This document shows positions 35,060 to 48,029 of a stretch of 64,000 bases of DNA, piece by piece. The notes beneath the pieces were generated by a model. It made no database searches, was not told the origin of the DNA, and was given only the letters and a program-made list of their open reading frames with translations. The first letter of the stretch is position 1, and the number at the start of each line of letters is the position of its first letter. Source of the DNA: Paguma larvata (taxonomy: Eukaryota > Chordata > Mammalia > Carnivora > Viverridae); assembly GCA_030068075.1 (NCBI GenBank), contig CM057826.1:34398211-34462210 (forward strand), written 5' to 3'. The translations under genes were made by a program, and so were the position numbers.

Positions 35060-35860
35060 TGAGTGATGGTGATAACTTGTCTCTTTGGTGGAAAAATACA
35101 GAATCTTATCTCATAGTATACTCCCAAATATATGCCAGATGGATTAATACTGACATAAAAATATAATTGAAGTCTGTATAATCATAAATACAGTAAATTT
35201 TAATAAAATAGTTTTAAAATATTATAAAAACAAACAAAATAGAGGAAAAGATGAAAAATCATTTTCATAATTTTGCCGAGTACAAAACCCACTTAAGGAA
35301 CACAAAGTCTCTAGGAAAGGAAAAGGAGAGGAGAGTCAGGTTCAAATCAAGGCAACAATAATGAAGATCAGAATGACAAAAGGAAAGTTAGATATTTACA
35401 AAAGATATAATAATCTCGAAGAATATAGTCAAAGCCTATCAAAAATACATTAAGAATGTTTCTGTAAATTGGTTTTAAAAAGGTAAAAAACCTATTAGAA
35501 AAATATGCGAGGAATAGAAATAGAAAAAATAAAGTACAAATAATAAATATGAGGAAATGCTTCACTCTCAATAGTAATAATGAATATGCACACTAATAAT
35601 GAAAATGCACACTAAACAAGAAGGGGATGCCATTTTTATTTTCTAAGAGGACAAAAGTAAAAATGAATTGGCAAGGCATGTAGAAACAGGCAGTCTCCTC
35701 AAAGAAACAATTTGGTATTTCTCTTCATTTAAAAATATGCAGTCTTTGACCCAGGTATTCAACTTCTAGGCAAGTTTTGTACGTGCACAAATATAAATAT
35801 ATATCCTCTAACAGTAAAAAGTTGACAACAATTTAAATTTCCACATTTTTAGCATGCCAA
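35060..35860 (+). mobile_element. Old L1 ORF2/3' UTR remnant
   Basis: ggcatgtagaaacaggcag, agaaacaatttggtatttc and tttgacccaggtattcaac fit an old L1 3' region in plus orientation, preceded by diverged A-rich sequence. Confidence 0.55.
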
Positions 35861-35869
35861 ATTTCCACT

Positions 35870-36365
35870 AGTGCTGGTTAGTGGATGACAAGTGATCTGT
35901 CAACGTGACCGGCCACAGGGTGCCCAGATTCAGCATAAGTTTTGGACAGGTCTGTGAGGGTGTTTCCAGTTAAGATTAGTATTGGATAGTGGACTCGATA
36001 AGTTAATTTGTCCTCCCCAGTGTGAGTGGGTATCATCCAATCCATCAGAGGCATGAGCAGAACAAAAGTAGGAGGAAGGGGGAGTTTGACCCTCTTCTCC
36101 TGTATCGCTGGTTGAGTCAACATCTCATCTTACCTTCTGCCCTCAGACTGGGATGTACATCATCAACTCCTCTGGTTCTCAGTCTTCGGAACCAGATTAA
36201 ATTATACCATCAGCTTTCCTGGGTCTCCATCTTATCAATGGCAGATCATAAGACTTGTTGGCCTCCGTATTTGCATAAGCCAAATCCTCATAATAACTCT
36301 CCTTTTGTGTATGTATTATCCCATTGGTACTGTTTCTCTGGAGATCCCTGACTTACACATCACTC
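35870..36365 (+). repeat. Old interspersed repeat of LTR-like character
   Basis: gatctgtcaacgtgaccgg, gtctgtgagggtgtttcc, gggtatcatccaatccatc, tcagctttcctgggtctcc and ctgtttctctggagatccctg follow a mammalian repeat whose consensus I recognise but cannot name. The frames at 36022-36351 (plus) and 35878-36123 (minus) lie within it. Confidence 0.65.
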
Positions 36366-36384
36366 GACTAGAAGCTACATTTCT

Positions 36385-36725
36385 CAGCCTTTCTAACTAG
36401 AAGTGCTCTTGTAACTAAATTCTGGCCAATCATATATAAATAAGCAGTGATACTGACAATTCTGGGCACACTTCTAAATAGAGAAATTGCTCACTCTTCA
36501 ATTCCTCTGTCCTGCTCTCCGTCTCCTGTGGGCCATATCAAACATAATGGAGAGGAACCAGTTCCTCTTGTATAAATGAGAAAAACACTCTTGAGGATGG
36601 CAGACCAACAAAATAAAATGAAATCTGGGTCCCTGAAAACTGTCCTGGGGAGAGCCATCTGACCCTCCTGGGACTTCTGTGTGAGATAAAAATATTCTTT
36701 CCATCTGGTCTAAGCCACTGTTAAT
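36385..36725 (+). repeat. Old interspersed repeat close to an HCN1 donor site
   Basis: ttctggccaatcatatataa, tgaaatctgggtccctgaa, ctgaccctcctgggacttc and ggtctaagccactgttaa match a familiar old repeat (LTR-like). It ends about 235 bases beyond the donor of the 241-bp exon. Confidence 0.5.
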
Positions 36726-36957
36726 CAGTTCCAGTTCGTGAAGATAAAAAGATACTTCACCTGATCCAGTAGTAAATGTACATGCACTGAGCGTGTGACA
36801 CGTGGTATGTGAAACACACCATTATAGACACTTTTATCGGAATTCAAATACAAATTCATAGCCAAACCCCACAAATCAGCATTCTGATATCTTCAAAATT
36901 CTGATGAGGATGCATAACCAAAGCATCTTATACTTCGTCTCATTTTGTTTTTCACTA

Positions 36958-37200
<243 letters not shown>

Positions 37201-38317
37201 CTAAAGATGGCAAGAGTAAACAAATATTAAGAGGGATATTAATCATATCAGGGAGAAAAGCACACACTTAAATTAAAATCTATATATAGCACAGTTTTGC
37301 AATTTAAATTCAGAGCCAAAGATACATAAATTCTAATAATCTGCATATCTCTTCAAAATCAGAATTTATGGTTTATTTTGGTCTTGGAATCTTATATTCA
37401 CAGCACCTTGTATAGTAAAGATATATACTATACATTCTCATTAAAATGTGAATTAAATATATACATTTCACCTTTTATACCTTCCCATTCCTTTGCTATA
37501 ATTTATGTAAAATTAGAACTCAAATATGGGAGTTTCAGTCTCCCTTTGATCTTATTTTATGAAGACAAGAAACCACACTACCTCCTATTAACTGTAATAT
37601 TGCTGCTCCCGTGCTCTGTTGTATCATTGAATGACCTAACTTGTACCTACCGACCAGAATTCTGAAACAAAGGCCCAGCTGCCAGACAATAGCATTTTTT
37701 TTCTTAATGTTATTCACACTAAAGTGAGGACAATGGAGTGTGCGGAAAAAGGTTATCCAAGAAGGCTCTAATCTAAGTATAATCTCTAATTGTAATTTCA
37801 ATCTATTTCTGGGAAATTCACTCTTTTCAAAGCCTCCTGGGTTCCCATTGGAAGGCTTGGAATGGAGGGGCCATATTTTCTTTCTCCTGAACTGTTTGTT
37901 TTATTTCTGGAACCAAGCCAATTGTAAATAAGAAAACTTACATATTTGATTTCATTTTGTAGATTCTGGTCCAGATTACACATAGTGCTACCTCCTTGGG
38001 CTACCATACAGATATGGGACCAACCATCTTTAACCTTGCAAGTTAGCTATGTAAAAGGATAAACAATAGGAATCTAAATTTTACCACAATGCCATTTCTC
38101 AAAACTTATCTCTCCAATGAGCCCCAAGGGAAAAAGGTTAAACCTGAATTTGTGATCTCTTTTAAGAGACAGAGAAACTGAAGGAAACCCGCTTAGAGGT
38201 GAGAAAAGGGCAAAAAGATTTGGGGATAGTAGCAAAGGCTGAGATCTGAATTCTCTCTTTGGGAAAATATACAAATTTATAGAGTAAGACTGAGGGAAAA
38301 ATGTTTCCTCAACCTTA

Positions 38318-38414
38318 AAATTTTTTTAATATTTATTTATTTTGAGAGTGAGAGAGAGTAAGCGTGCATGTGAGTGCACACACTTGAGCAAGAGAGAGCA
38401 GGGGAGGGGCAGAA

Positions 38415-38445
<31 letters not shown>

Positions 38446-38571
38446 ATGACAGCAGGCTCCATGCTCTCATTGTAGAGCCTGGCACAGAGCCTGATCCCAA
38501 GAACCAGCAGATCATGACCTGAGCCAAAATCAAGTATCAGAAGCTTAACTGACTGAGCCACCCAAGCACCC
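38318..38571 (-). mobile_element. tRNA-Lys-derived carnivore SINE with expanded GA tract
   Basis: A reverse copy with two long AG-rich stretches, ccatgctctcattgtagagcc and head gccacccaagcaccc. Flanks tttcctcaacctt (38304-38316) and tttcctcagtctt (just after the head) look like its target duplication. Confidence 0.92.
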
Positions 38572-38929
38572 GAAAGTTTCCTCAGTCTTGTTTTATAAAA
38601 TGACCTGATCTTATCCTGGAATAGGTAAAACAAAATTCCAGGTGATATAGAAGGCACAAAATTTGGGGTCCACCCAGAAACAAAAGGTATTTCATGCTTA
38701 ATAGTATCTTCAGAGTTCATCAGAGCAAAGAAGAGTCTCTAATGGTGGGACTTGATGGAGGATGGTAAAATATTTAAAACTCAGCTACAATAAGTGAACA
38801 GTGAACATAGCAACAAAAACAAGAGGAAGATATTACATGCAACATCCAAGGCTAAATAATGCACAGCTGATACCATGGGTGGCTGTGCCTGGGACAACTC
38901 GTGGACAATTTTAACTAGTGCTGAAGTGC

Positions 38930-38990
38930 CGTGGTAGGGGTGGGACTACAGTAAGGCTCAGCACGTAGTAAGCGCTCGGTAAATATGCAT
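38930..38990 (+). mobile_element. LINE-2 terminal fragment
   Basis: aaggctcagcacgtagtaag then cgctcggtaaatatgcatgc is the L2 terminus of the 'cacatagtaggcgctcaata' kind. Confidence 0.6.
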
Positions 38991-38999
38991 GCATGCATG

Positions 39000-39880
39000 T
39001 ATGGAAGGTGGAAGGCAAGAATAAAGGAAGTAAAAAGGAAAGGTGGGAGGGAAAGAAAGAAGGAAGATGGAGTGTCCGCGTGGAAAAAAGTGCTCACAAA
39101 AATGAGTTTTGTTCCCATTGGGAAGTATTTACTTAAAACTCTTAGAAATCTTTCTCAAGAAAATTGCTTGAGAAACAAGTCTCTTGTGTATTAAAAAATC
39201 TGTATTTTACTATTCAAAATACTTCTAAACAAAATTTCATGAAGATATGAGGTGAACCACTGAAGGTACTCAGGTAACCACATGAGTTGAAGGAAGACAG
39301 AGTAGATCATTAAAAGGACCAGATTGATTGAGAATTAATGATTTCACAAGTAAAATGACATAGAAGAATATTGTGTAGGAAAGTGAAAATAAGTCAGGTG
39401 GCAGAGAAAATAAGAATTTTCAACCAAAAATAATAAAATAGAGAATCTTTGATTTAAATTATACAATTTTTTCTCTTCATTGTTCTCTTATGCTTTATTT
39501 TAGAAAATAATTGGAAGCATATTTTATAAACAATTGAACTGTTATTTATTTATATGAATAACTCTTTTCCTACGATGCATTGCTTATTAAGGTATACCTA
39601 TTGTGACTGCCTTGATTATAACACTGTGGGGATAATTTCATATTGTTATTGTTTAAAGAAATCCATTAATTTTCTCTCTCTCCCTGTGGAACTTTTACCT
39701 TCAATGTGACTACAGTCAGATTGAAACTGTAAATTCTAACAACTTTACGATAAGAAAAAAAAATGTAATTAGACAGAAGGTGATTTGCATTTAAAAGCCC
39801 TCTCTCCTCCCATGAAATTTGCTTGGTTGGAGGGTATACAGTTTAATGGAAACACTCATGTGAGTCTAGAAGTGAAGCAA
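39000..39880. other. Intronic sequence, no gene recognised
   Basis: A purine-rich patch (39000-39070) is followed by AT-rich sequence without identifiable repeats or coding. Confidence 0.5.
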
Positions 39881-40072
39881 AAGTTTTAAAAGCTCTTCTC
39901 CATCAATCATATTTCTTTATAGCACATTTTCTTAGGGAACATATTTAATTAAGTTATTAATATCTCTCCATATGTAAAACAAGACTTTTAAAGCTCCTCC
40001 TCCATCAATCACAGTTCCTTATAAGCACATTGACTTAAGTAAGACACACAGTTAAGTTATTAATATCTCTAA
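39881..40072. repeat. Diverged tandem duplication, period about 103 bp
   Basis: Unit one (39881-39983) and unit two (39984-40072) share tccatcaatca, tagcacatt/aagcacatt and the 16-base agttattaatatctct, at 39952-39967 and 40055-40070. Not a family I know. Confidence 0.88.
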
Positions 40073-40374
40073 TTTCCATCCAGATTCTTTATGGCACTTG
40101 TTATAATGAGCTATTTTAGCAACATGTCTGGCCTGAATTAAGAATATTGACCATATGCTTTAAATTGAGGAAGGCTCTGTTCCTAAGGGGATCGGACATG
40201 GCCCTGACCTTAATAATGCACTCCAAATTACTAAGCTTACTATCAACACTTAAAAAAAAGGAACTACTTCTTTCCAAAGCATCTTGTCGTAACAGAAAGT
40301 ATAGATGTGGTAAAAAAAGAAAACAAATAAACAAACACAAACATCAACACCCCCCCCCAAAAAAAAATCCCACA

Positions 40375-40490
40375 GTGATGAGAGTTTTGCAAAGGGGCCA
40401 AATGAAAGAGCCACCAATGGCTAAAGCTTTAACAATTTGTGTAATGAAGTAAATGACGTGGTACTGAATTAATCCCAAAATATAAACTAA
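40375..40490 (+). mobile_element. Old L1 3' UTR fragment
   Basis: aaggggccaaatgaaagag, ccaatggctaaagctttaac and acgtggtactgaattaatc match the same old L1 3' UTR type seen at 29840-29902 and 30607. Confidence 0.6.
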
Positions 40491-40759
40491 ATAATTTTAA
40501 GATAGTACTTACATAATTAAACAACTGAGTAATTTAAACAGACAAATCTGTTCAAATTCCAAATATACTTTTACCTATTAAATATAAGCCTAATAATACA
40601 ACAAACAATGAAGAATCCTGCATTCGATCCTACCTTGGCATGCCGGTTATTTCAGGCATGAGAGCCTTCCCTTTTCAAAAGCGTTGTTTTGTCTTGTTTT
40701 GCTATCATATGATAGAATTATTTCTGTTCATTGTTTAGTCACAGAGGTCTAGAGTATTT

Positions 40760-41203
40760 TTTAAAGTATAATATAGACAGAGTAAAGAGCACAAATCTCA
40801 AGTGAACACAAATCTTAAGTGAATTTTTCAAATCTGCGACCACCTGACCCCATGTAGAGTTTATCAGAAAGTTTCCTTTTATTTCCTTTTCCAGTTAACA
40901 GCAGAGGTTCTAGCTATTCTGATTTCTATCACTAACAGAAGTTTTACCTGTTCATGAACTTCTGATTAAATGAGATCAGATACTATGTAGTCTTTTGTGT
41001 CTTGCTTCTTTAGCTCATCATTATATCAGTGTGATTTATCCATGTTGTTGGGGGGGGTAGTTCTTTTTATATTTCAGCCTATATTTCATTTTATGAGTAT
41101 GCCACAGTTTAGTTATCCATTCTACTCTTCATGACATTTAGGGAGTTTCCAGTTTTAAGCTATTAAGATACACCTGTTACGAACATTCTTGAAGTCCTGT
41201 ACG
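40760..41203 (-). mobile_element. Old L1 3' region, outer part
   Basis: On the plus strand: agagcacaaatctcaagtg, ttttgtgtcttgcttcttt, ttagttatccattctactc and gggagtttccagttttaagc, the reverse complement of an old L1 3' region. Interrupted by the younger L1 at 41218. Confidence 0.75.
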
Positions 41204-41217
41204 CACTGATTTCTCTC

Positions 41218-41634
41218 TCTCTTTTTTTTTTTTTTTGGCTTTTTAAGTTTTTAATTTCAGGTAGTTAACATGCAGTGTTATATTAGTTTCAGGTGTACAA
41301 TATAGTGATTCAACACTTCCGTATATCACCTGGTGCTCATCACATGTGCACTACTTAATCACCCTCACCTGTTTAACCCATCCTCCCACTCCCCTCTCCC
41401 CGCCCCTCTGGTAATCATCAGGTCTCTATAATTAAGAGTTTGTTTTTGATTTGTCCCTTTCTCTTTCCCCCCCTTTGCTCATTTGTTCCATTTTTAAAAT
41501 TCCACATAGGACTGAAATCATATGGTATCTGTCTTTCTCTGACTGACTTATTTCACTTAGCATTATACTCTCTGGCTCCATCCGTTGTTGCGAATGGCAA
41601 GATTTCATTCTTTTTTATGGTTGAATAATATTCT

Positions 41635-41671
<37 letters not shown>

Positions 41672-41894
41672 ATCTTCTTTACCCATTCATCCACCAATGG
41701 ACACTTGGGCTTCTTCCATACTTCAGTTATTGTAAATAACACTGCTATAAACATAGGGATGCATGTATCCTTTTGATTAGTGCTTTTATATTCTTTGGGT
41801 AAATACACAGCAGTGCAACTGCTAGACCATATGGTAGTTCTATTTGTAACTTTTAGAGGAACCTCTGTACTGTTTTCCATAGTGGTTGCACCCT
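41218..41894 (-). mobile_element. Younger 5'-truncated L1 inside old L1
   Basis: About 677 bases from a T run (its A tail, 41221-41236) through gttatattagtttcaggtg to agtggttgcaccct. Flanks cactgatttctctc (41204-41217) and cactaatttttctc (41895-41908) are the target duplication. It covers the same L1 3' segment as the copy at 29916-30606. Confidence 0.9.
41638..41669. repeat. (TG)n microsatellite within L1
   Basis: About 16 TG units at the position where the sister L1 at 29916 has a TA repeat. Confidence 0.97.
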
Positions 41895-42415
41895 CACTAA
41901 TTTTTCTCGAATATTTATTTACCTTATATTGGAATTGCTGGGTGATAAGGTAAGCTTATATTTAATGTTAGTAGATATTACCAAAAGTTTTCGAAAACAA
42001 CTATTATTTTTCTCACAAACTTGTAATATATAAGTTCCAGTTTTCTTACATCCATAGTAAAATACGATGTTATCACTCTTTAATTTTAGCCATGAATAGG
42101 TACGCAGAGAGATCTCATTTTTTAATTTTTTTCACATTGTAGTTTTATTTTACATTTCCCCAATGATTAATGTTGTTATGAACATTTTTGCATCTCACTG
42201 ATCAGATGAATATCCTGTTTGGTGAAGTGCCCAGTCAAGTTTTCCTCATTTTCTTCCGGCTGTTGGAGTTCTTTTTATAGTCTCGACATGAGTTCTTTGT
42301 TGGGATATACATTGTAAATATCTTCTCCCCATCTGTGGCTTGCCTTTTCTTTCTTAGTGGTATCTTTTATCATATTTTTTTGGTGAGCTGATTCCAGTTT
42401 GTTTAACTTTATGAC
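41895..42415 (-). mobile_element. Old L1 3' region, continuation
   Basis: ttggaattgctgggtgataa, taattttagccatgaatagg, tttggtgaagtgcccagtc and catctgtggcttgccttttc continue the element interrupted at 41204. Confidence 0.78.
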
Positions 42416-43155
42416 AATCAGGAAAATGGGATCTGAGATATATGTAGATTGCTTCACAAGGTATTATTTTTTACCATAAATCAGCATTTAGGAGTCATGC
42501 AAACTCCGAGACTCTGGGAGAGCTTAAGCAATATTTCGTTTGACTATTGTTAAAAAGAATAGTAATATTTTAAGCCTCCTTGAAGCACTACAATTCTTTA
42601 TCGATAACTTAAGCATCATTGTGGAAAGTTCCATTTTGTGAAACATTTAGATCTTCTCCATTCTATATTATTTTATTCTACACAGTATAGTTCTAACATG
42701 TCTTAGGGACGGCAGCTATAAATGTAATTACCATCATTACAATAATGCATCATAGAGTAATCTTGACAAAACAGAGCTGCTGTTATATTGCTAAATTCCT
42801 ATACCCAACACACCCTGTATTTTTAGACTCCACAGAACACACAAGACCTTCCTTCTAAGAACTTACATTAGACATTCCAATGGCATCCAGACATATAGAC
42901 TTCTATACTAACTTTAGACACAAGTAAATAAATACAGTCAAATCTATATATACTGACACTTTATCACCTAGGACACCCTATAAAAGGGTGCCTGCTAATG
43001 TTGCCCTATTTTTCCCCACAGTTCAGTTGCCTAGACTAGTAAGAATTACAGTAAGTGAATGTGTTAGTTTTTTTGTTGTTGTTGATTTGTTTTGTTTTTT
43101 TTAAGGTAGGGATAATTTTAAGAATGGCATAATAAAAATAAGAGACAATATTTTT
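42416..43155. other. Intronic sequence, no gene recognised
   Basis: No supported repeat or coding content. Confidence 0.5.
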
Positions 43156-43350
43156 TGAGTTCTTGTTGGTTTCTAGATTTGTTTTAAATGTTCTACAAGT
43201 ATAAATTTACTTTATCCTTGCAAAATTCCTCTACCTCATGTATTACTACTACCCCATTTTATAGAAGATACTGTGCCAAAGATCACATGCTTGTAAGGGA
43301 AGAATCATGGTTTGTTGGGCAACCAGCTCTTTAACTTAGAGTTTGATGGA
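43155..43350 (+). mobile_element. MIR SINE remnant
   Basis: ttttgagttcttgttggttt, tttaaatgttctacaagtat, accccattttatagaagata and aaagatcacatgcttgtaag follow MIR in order. Confidence 0.7.
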
Positions 43351-44011
43351 TTCTAAGAGGCCATCTTACTTTTGTACATATCTGGAATTACCAAAAACCC
43401 TGAAGATTTGGGTATTAACCATAATTTGTTTTTCTGAAATGTATACATTTTGAGAGTCTGAGAAAACATTTGTGGATTGTGAGATAGCAAATTGATGGCT
43501 GTGCACTTGGCAATTACTTTTAAAAATCTAAATCTAAATGCTTTATTTATTGGAAAATAAAATTATTTTTTCTATAAAGAAAAATCATTTTTCTTGGAAA
43601 ATAAAAGAAACTCTTCAATATTATTCCATGGGTCCTTGCCCTCATCACAGTTCTCATGCAGACAGCATCAATTTTAAAAGGCTTCAATGACCTGCCAAAG
43701 AGAACACTCTCCTCCCTGTTATTGTTTAGAGGAAGACAATAATCCTATGGACAGATTATTGGGACTTTACTAAAATACAGTTTACCAGGCTCGAACCCAA
43801 TTTAAAGAATCTGAATCTATATCTCTAGGGGATATGATTCAAAATCTCTACTTTTAATAACACACTCCAAGTTATAGGCAGTCAGGTTTGGAGACTATGG
43901 TTCCTAAAATAAAGAAGTACCTGAAAGTTAACACCGAATTGAGGGAGGAAGATGTACATGTATATATTCAGTACAAAATAACTGTAAGTAGTAAAATAAA
44001 TATGGGTAGTC

Positions 44012-44034
44012 GTGTGTGTGTGTGTGTGTGTGTG
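44012..44034. repeat. (GT)n microsatellite
   Basis: About 11 GT units. Confidence 0.95.
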
Positions 44035-44069
44035 CATGCACACACTCAATCTCTGACTTCAAAACCAGC

Positions 44070-44225
44070 TGGCTCTGTGCCCATAGAAAGTGACTTAGAT
44101 TATTCAAATCTTAATCTTTCCATCTGTAAAATAGAGATAATAGCAACTCTATCATAGATTATGATAATTAAATTAACACAAGTAAAGCATTTAACAAAGT
44201 TCGCTCAATGTTACCTATTTTAACC
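44070..44225 (-). mobile_element. MIR SINE remnant
   Basis: aatctttccatctgtaaaat, agagataatagcaactctat and aagtaaagcatttaacaaag are the reverse complement of the MIR core. Confidence 0.75.
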
Positions 44226-46529
44226 ACTGTAATTTAGAGTTATACTGAAAAACGAGGTTGGTGAAGATGAATTGAATTGTATAGACTATATACTTTATAA
44301 ACTTTTAAAGAAACAAAAGTTGAAGGTAATTTGGTAAGAGGATACTGATTCAGGGCAAAGAAAAGTTGAGTTGGGGATTGTTTATTAAAAACCAAAGTTA
44401 AAGTGAGCGCAGAGGTTCATAAGAAGAAAACGACAAGAAATCCTTAGGGCAGAGTCCATGAAATTCCCTTCTGGCTACCGTCAAGAATACAATATAGGAT
44501 TCTTATGATAAAGCTGCTCTCTTGCTACAATAAAGTCGGAAGGTGAATTGTATATACACATTCCATTATTTTTTTTTAAAAAAAGGAAACACATTGGGAA
44601 GTCTAAAAACAATTTCCCTCAGCATTCCCAACTGGCTTATAGTGATCTGATGGTTTGTCTTCTAAATTGTAAGGTGGTTGATTCATGTGTAAGAAAACTC
44701 GCCCATACAGGCAAATCTTAATGCTTAAAAATTTTCTAAACATTTATCCAAACGTCGACTACAAGTTAGATACTGCTTCAATTTCTTAAACTGAAAGCAT
44801 TTCCCTTGATTTCTATGTTCTATTAGGGAAAATTTAAGATAATCTCTTTCTCTGGTTGAGATAATCTGTGTTTTTTTTTAAACAAAGCTTTTGTTGCAAC
44901 TCCTAATTAATTTGAATCTCAAAAGCTATGTGATAGACTATAAAGCTAAGGAATACTTGTCTTTAATATTTATTTTGGGGAAATTAAAGGGTTTAGAAAT
45001 CAAAAAAGAAGGATCAATGAATTAGTATAGGATGCCTCAGTTTTAGTTTATTGGAGTTTTCCATTTTATTAAAGAAGAAAGTAATTAAGTATTTTTGTAT
45101 TACCAAACAGTTGCATGTAAAAAAATCTTTGCAAAAAATGAAAATACACATCGCTTAAAATATATAAAAACTTTTTGAATTCTCATCACCTTAATGAGAG
45201 TGATTTAATGTGCTTACGTATTCCCTTAAGACAAACTTTTATTCACCTAAATATATGTGTCATCATATATGCATTCAATATTTGTTTCTTTATTCCCATT
45301 TTTATAATATAAAATATTTCCCATTTTGAGACATGATCCTCATTGCTGTCCTTTTTAATGGCAAAACAATATTCCATGATTAATGGTTAATACCTTGTGT
45401 TAATCATAGTTATATTAAGAGAAACCCAACAGAGATACAGAGAAACAGTCTGCAATGGCCTCTAAAACACTGACATTTTTCACCATTACTTGTTTTGAAA
45501 CCCAGCTATATCATTAGTTGCTAGATTAATAGTCTCTTTAAATTACGTTAAAGGTAATTAGCCTAAAATCTCTGCATATACAAATGGCCAATTACGATGA
45601 AGTGGCTTAAATGAAATCTGCCTGCTTATAAAGGATGGGTCAGAACAAGATGAATTCTGAGATGAACAAATTCAAACATTTGAATGTTTTCCGTTGTTAC
45701 AGTTCTCATAGGCATCTAATTTGGTTTTGAGGTATTAAATCACATTTAAGCCTTACAATATGAATGCAAATGGAGTTTGAAATTAATTTAGTCCTAATAT
45801 AGTCCCACCGATTTGCCTTCCCAGAACATAGGAACAGATTGGTCCATTAGGTACCAGGCAGAAGGACAGCAAATGACAGAAAATTCTGACATTCACTTAA
45901 ATTTCATTATAAAGCAAAGAAAACGAGGAAGAAGCGGATCAAACAAACCTAGATCAAGCAATTGCATATTGACAACATGCATGTTCACTGGAGACTTTAT
46001 ATCTTAGCCCTGCTGTGTGGTATCCCAGACTGAGGCCCTGGAAGGATTTGTATAAACTCCAAAAGAATACAGCTCCAGTGGCTTGCAAGCCGAAAGCAAG
46101 TTGCAAGAATAGTTTGCAGAATAAGTGTGAAGCCTATCTGACACGGTAAACAGAGACTGATGTGCACTGTCATATACAGCAAACACAGCAGACAGGTGTC
46201 CAGAAGTATGCCGAACTAAAAAATACAATGAAAACAGAACCAGCAGATAGTAAAGTGAAGTAGAAGACTTAATCTTGAGAAAATGTGTTTGGAGAATTTG
46301 GTAAGAACCTATATTGGAGAATTTAAAACAAAATGCCCATAAATTCATTTTCATCATGAACAGTCAGTAATAGAAATAACCTGTGTACAATAGCGTATGT
46401 ACATGTGCAAAGGATGTGAGGAAATCAGGCTGGGTCTAAAAGCAGGCAGGCATCCTACCGAAGATGCATTAAACATTCATTTATATGTCACTGTAGTCGG
46501 ACTTGCATGGAGCAGCGCATGTATTGCCA
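44226..46529. other. Intronic sequence, no gene recognised
   Basis: Mostly AT-rich. A stretch near 45330-45390 (tggcaaaacaatattccatg) hints at antisense L1 but is too short to call. Overlapping minus frames at 45997-46357 show no known product. Confidence 0.5.
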
Positions 46530-46940
46530 AGTGTTATGGGCTTAATTATATCCTCTCAAACTTCATATTTTGGAACCTTGAATCCCGATACCTCAGAATG
46601 TGACCATATTTGGAAAGTGGGTCTTTATCGAGGACATCAAGTTAAAACGAATTCATTAGGGTGGGCCCTGAACCAGTCTTCCCAGCGTCCTTTTGAGAAG
46701 AGGATTTGGACAGGCGCACAGACATGGGTGATACGCTCGCACAGAGCAAAGACCATGGGACGACAGAGGGAGAAGGTGACCATCTGTAAGCCAGGAAGAA
46801 AGGTCTCAGAAGACTCCAAATCTGCTGACACTCTGATTTTGAACTTCTAGTCTTTAGAAGAGTAAAAGAAAAAAGGCACATTTCTGTTTAAGCTACGCTG
46901 TCTGTTGTATTTTGTTATGAAAGCCCAAGCAAACTAATAG
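46530..46940 (+). mobile_element. MaLR solo LTR (MLT1/MST type)
   Basis: It reads tgttatgggcttaattatat, tacctcagaatgtgacc, attagggtgggccctgaacc, tctgtaagccaggaag, and ends ttgttatgaaagcccaagca aactaatag: the order of a MaLR LTR from TG to the end. The plus frame at 46503-46850 is a chance frame within it. Confidence 0.88.
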
Positions 46941-47269
46941 AGTCAGTTAGGCTGGGAAAAGTGTAGCAGGAAGAAGGAGACTGCTCCCTTCTGAACATCT
47001 GTCGAGACATGGGAGAACCTTGGCTCTGAAAGTGAGGCTGCGGCAGGGGCAAACGTAGCCAGGACCCCACCAGGGTCACTCTGGAGTGATATGGAACACA
47101 ACCCACACACGTCAACAACTTCCGAGCTCTTTGGTCTGGGGATAAAAGTCCAAAAATGATATTTACTCTATTGAGAAAGGATTGTACTTTATTTTTGTAT
47201 CAAGTGTGAAGCATCTGGGGTATTCAAGTGATAAGAGCAGCTGGGAGGTGGAAATGGCTCTAAAGATCA

Positions 47270-47850
47270 AAACTACAAACACAATATTGGGTGCTATTTT
47301 CTAAGATTAGTTTTTCAATTTTTCATAAAATATATTTTTAACTACTTGATAGTTTTAACCATTCCTAAGTGTGCAGTACACAGATATTTTCATGATGTTG
47401 TGAAACCATTACCGCATCTAACTTTTCCATCGCTCTTGGCAAAAACTCTGGAAACTCCCCCTTCCCCCTCCCCTCAGTCCCTGGTGACTTGGACTTTACT
47501 TCCTGTTGCTAGGAATTCGCCCATTCCAGGGAGCTCATGTAATAGGAATTAGATAACATTGCATGGGATTTATGTTTGACGGCCTAGAAATTAAAAATTC
47601 CACTAGAAAAATCTTGGGAAAGTGTTATGAAAAATTAAGGAAAAGGCCTGGTAGTCTGCGTTCCCTCATTCTAATAATATGTATTATCTTCCCTACTCCT
47701 CTTCCCATTTCCCTGATTTCCTTTCCACACCCTCACCAGCACTCATTCTTGTCTTTTTAATAACAAGCATTCTAACATGTGTGAAATGATATTTGACTGT
47801 GGCTTTAATTTGCATTTCCTTGGTGATTAAGGACCCAGACTAAAGGACTT
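47270..47850 (-). mobile_element. Old L1 3' region, part before a SINE
   Basis: On the plus strand: cccctcagtccctggtgact, ttccacaccctcaccagca, ctaacatgtgtgaaatgata and taatttgcatttccttggtg, all antisense L1 3' UTR phrases. Confidence 0.82.
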
Positions 47851-47852
47851 TG

Positions 47853-48023
47853 CTCCTTTAGGGGCAAAGAGAGAGGGAAACAGAATCCCCAGCAGGCTCT
47901 GTGCTGCCATGCTGTCAGTGTAGAGCAGGATAAGGGGCTCGATCTATCCTACCTACCCAGAGAGCAAGACCTGAGGTGAAACCAAGAGTCAGATACTTAT
48001 TCACCTAAGGCACCCAGGCGCCC
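47853..48023 (-). mobile_element. Carnivore SINE (older subfamily), worn
   Basis: gcaaagagagagggaaacag, ccagcaggctctgtgctg, gaaaccaagagtcagatac and head ggcacccaggcgccc. The A-rich tail is lost or unrecognisable. Confidence 0.85.
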
Positions 48024-48029
48024 TGGGGA

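Noticed and set aside
36022..36351. 109-residue plus-strand frame next to the HCN1 exon
   Set aside because: It lies inside an old interspersed repeat and on the strand opposite HCN1.
46530..46940. Recent retroviral insertion
   Set aside because: The sequence is a diverged MaLR LTR common to placental mammals, without internal genes.
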